A DNA stretch of 64,000 bases. Source: Mucor racemosus (taxonomy: Eukaryota; Mucoromycota; Mucoromycetes; Mucorales; Mucoraceae). The stretch lies in contig JAPEHQ010000022.1 of the NCBI GenBank assembly GCA_027405735.1, positions 1-64,000 on the forward strand. Reading direction: 5' to 3'. Made by a program: the position numbers and the translations under genes. Below, in pieces: positions 62,962 through 64,000 of this stretch (positions are counted from its first letter, which is position 1; each line of letters begins with the position of its first letter). The notes beneath the pieces were generated by a model. That model was given only the letters and a program-made list of their open reading frames with translations. It was not told where the DNA came from and did no database searches.

Positions 62962-64000
62962 ATGTTACGTCAATCACTTGCTCAACAACAAGCACCTTTC
63001 TCATCTTTGGAATTCATTCAAGATAATTTATCTATTGATAGATCTTTACTATTAGATATTGTACATGAAAATCATTTGCTATATCATATGGAGAAAAGAG
63101 ATCGCCCTAACAACATTATCCGTGTACTTGTAAATCTTCATAAATTTCAAGGTAAATATCAATTGCTCTGTTGTGATAGCATGAACGTAACCATTTTTTG
63201 TAATGACAGCCACCAAGGAGCACTTGGCTATTGCTTACGAAAAGACAAAATTAGATGTTGCATCTATTCATATCACTGATTCTACCAGCAAAATCAATGA
63301 GAAAAATTGGATTGAATTTCTCGGAACATCTTGGTAAAGTGATTTCAAAAGCAAAACTCAGCTGACATTTTTGTTGATCATCTGTTTGTATATTATAGTT
63401 CATACGGTGATTATTTGGTTTTCTTTGACAAACAATTGTCTACACTGGGTCTAGATGAGACTCTGGACAGATACTTTTACTCTCTTGAACCATCCATAGG
63501 TTCTCAAATGCAACCATTGGTTCAATTATCTTTTGGCATTGAGCATAATTTGCCTGAAATCATCAGTCAAGCATTAGCTTACTATGCATCTTCCTACCTG
63601 GATACTTCTAATATTCTTGAATACTGTCAACCTTATTCCGGAGAAAACCAACTCAACAATATTCAATTTGTCAACACCATTTTATTTGATCTTATTCGTG
63701 CTGATCAAAGATTTGATGGCAAAATTGAAGGCAACAATACATTTCAATCTGCAGTAAAACTTTTACTAAAGAGTAAATCTGAATTGATCAAAACTTACAT
63801 GGCTGTATGGTCTGGTTATTCACAAAGCCCACAACAGAAATTAGATGCATTACTATACACAGCAGCGACACTTGCTAAAGTAGCTTCAAAACAGCAAGCA
63901 TCGCATGTGGAACTTGATTGGTTTTTAGCCGGTGGTCAATTGATTGACTCTGCATTAGCTATTCAAAAGGTTATTCGACCTGATCAATTGGAAAATTGGG
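62962..64000 (+). CDS. Questin oxidase-family protein, 5' part
   Basis: Exons 62962-63151, 63210-63333, and 63399 onward, cut by the window end; about 305 residues are visible. Landmarks of the questin oxidase-like family (DUF4243/AflY type) are present: an N-terminal His-bearing region (HENHLLYHMEKRD), NWIEFLG, YGDYLVFFDKQL, and the FGIEHNLPEIISQALAYYASSY signature, followed by a long helical part (KLLLKSKSELIKTYMAV). In filamentous ascomycetes, members act in polyketide pathways by Baeyer-Villiger-type oxidation, but most fungi carry homologues of unknown role. No polyketide genes are nearby, so a metabolic role is not assigned. It lies just outside the inverted repeat. Confidence 0.8.

Overview
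The window is AT-rich nuclear DNA of a filamentous fungus. Genes have short introns (about 50-210 bases, mostly GT...AG) and simple-sequence tracts are common. A GATA factor, an ARG8-type acetylornithine aminotransferase, an RPA32 subunit and a Cwc2 splicing factor confirm a eukaryotic, fungal-type gene set. The O-fucosyltransferase-like protein and the dense non-coding repeats suggest an early-diverging fungus such as Mucoromycota. That placement is an inference from gene content and composition, not from a search.

Layout. 1-12.4 kb: a decayed gene with an RS/Gly-rich tail, a minisatellite, then the left copy of a large repeat carrying nested LTRs. 12.6-24.3 kb: a RING-LON protein and an O-fucosyltransferase-like membrane protein (minus strand), an FYR-domain chromatin protein (plus), and two tandem paralogues with PPxY motifs and a DUF4097-like beta-solenoid (minus). 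28.2-29.5 kb: a GATA transcription factor, followed by about 9 kb of repeats. 38.5-53.6 kb: a compact gene island with ARG8, a nitrilase, the farnesyl/geranylgeranyltransferase alpha subunit, a Cys-rich unknown protein, Cwc2, a DMAC1-like microprotein, a signal peptide peptidase, RPA32, a zinc-knuckle microprotein and propionyl-CoA carboxylase beta. 53.7-62.9 kb: the right copy of the large repeat, inverted, with a dead Tc1-like transposon and two more solo LTRs. 62.96 kb to the end: the 5' part of a questin-oxidase-family gene.

Most genes were rebuilt by hand across introns. Exon borders were chosen to keep the frame and restore conserved motifs. The genes do not form one pathway. Several neighbours share short head-to-head promoters (Cwc2/DMAC1-like, SPP/RPA32) or converge tail to tail.

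Most notable observations: (1) a pair of multi-kilobase inverted repeats flanks a roughly 44-kb block holding nearly all the genes, and its internal insertions can be put in relative order; (2) the signal peptide peptidase carries GLGE where the family has the catalytic GxGD; (3) splicing creates a 37-residue protein with exact CX2CX4HX4C spacing; (4) the PPxY-solenoid pair may be fungal cell-surface or endomembrane proteins tied to a Rsp5/Nedd4-type ubiquitin ligase; (5) RPA32 needs a GC-AG intron.
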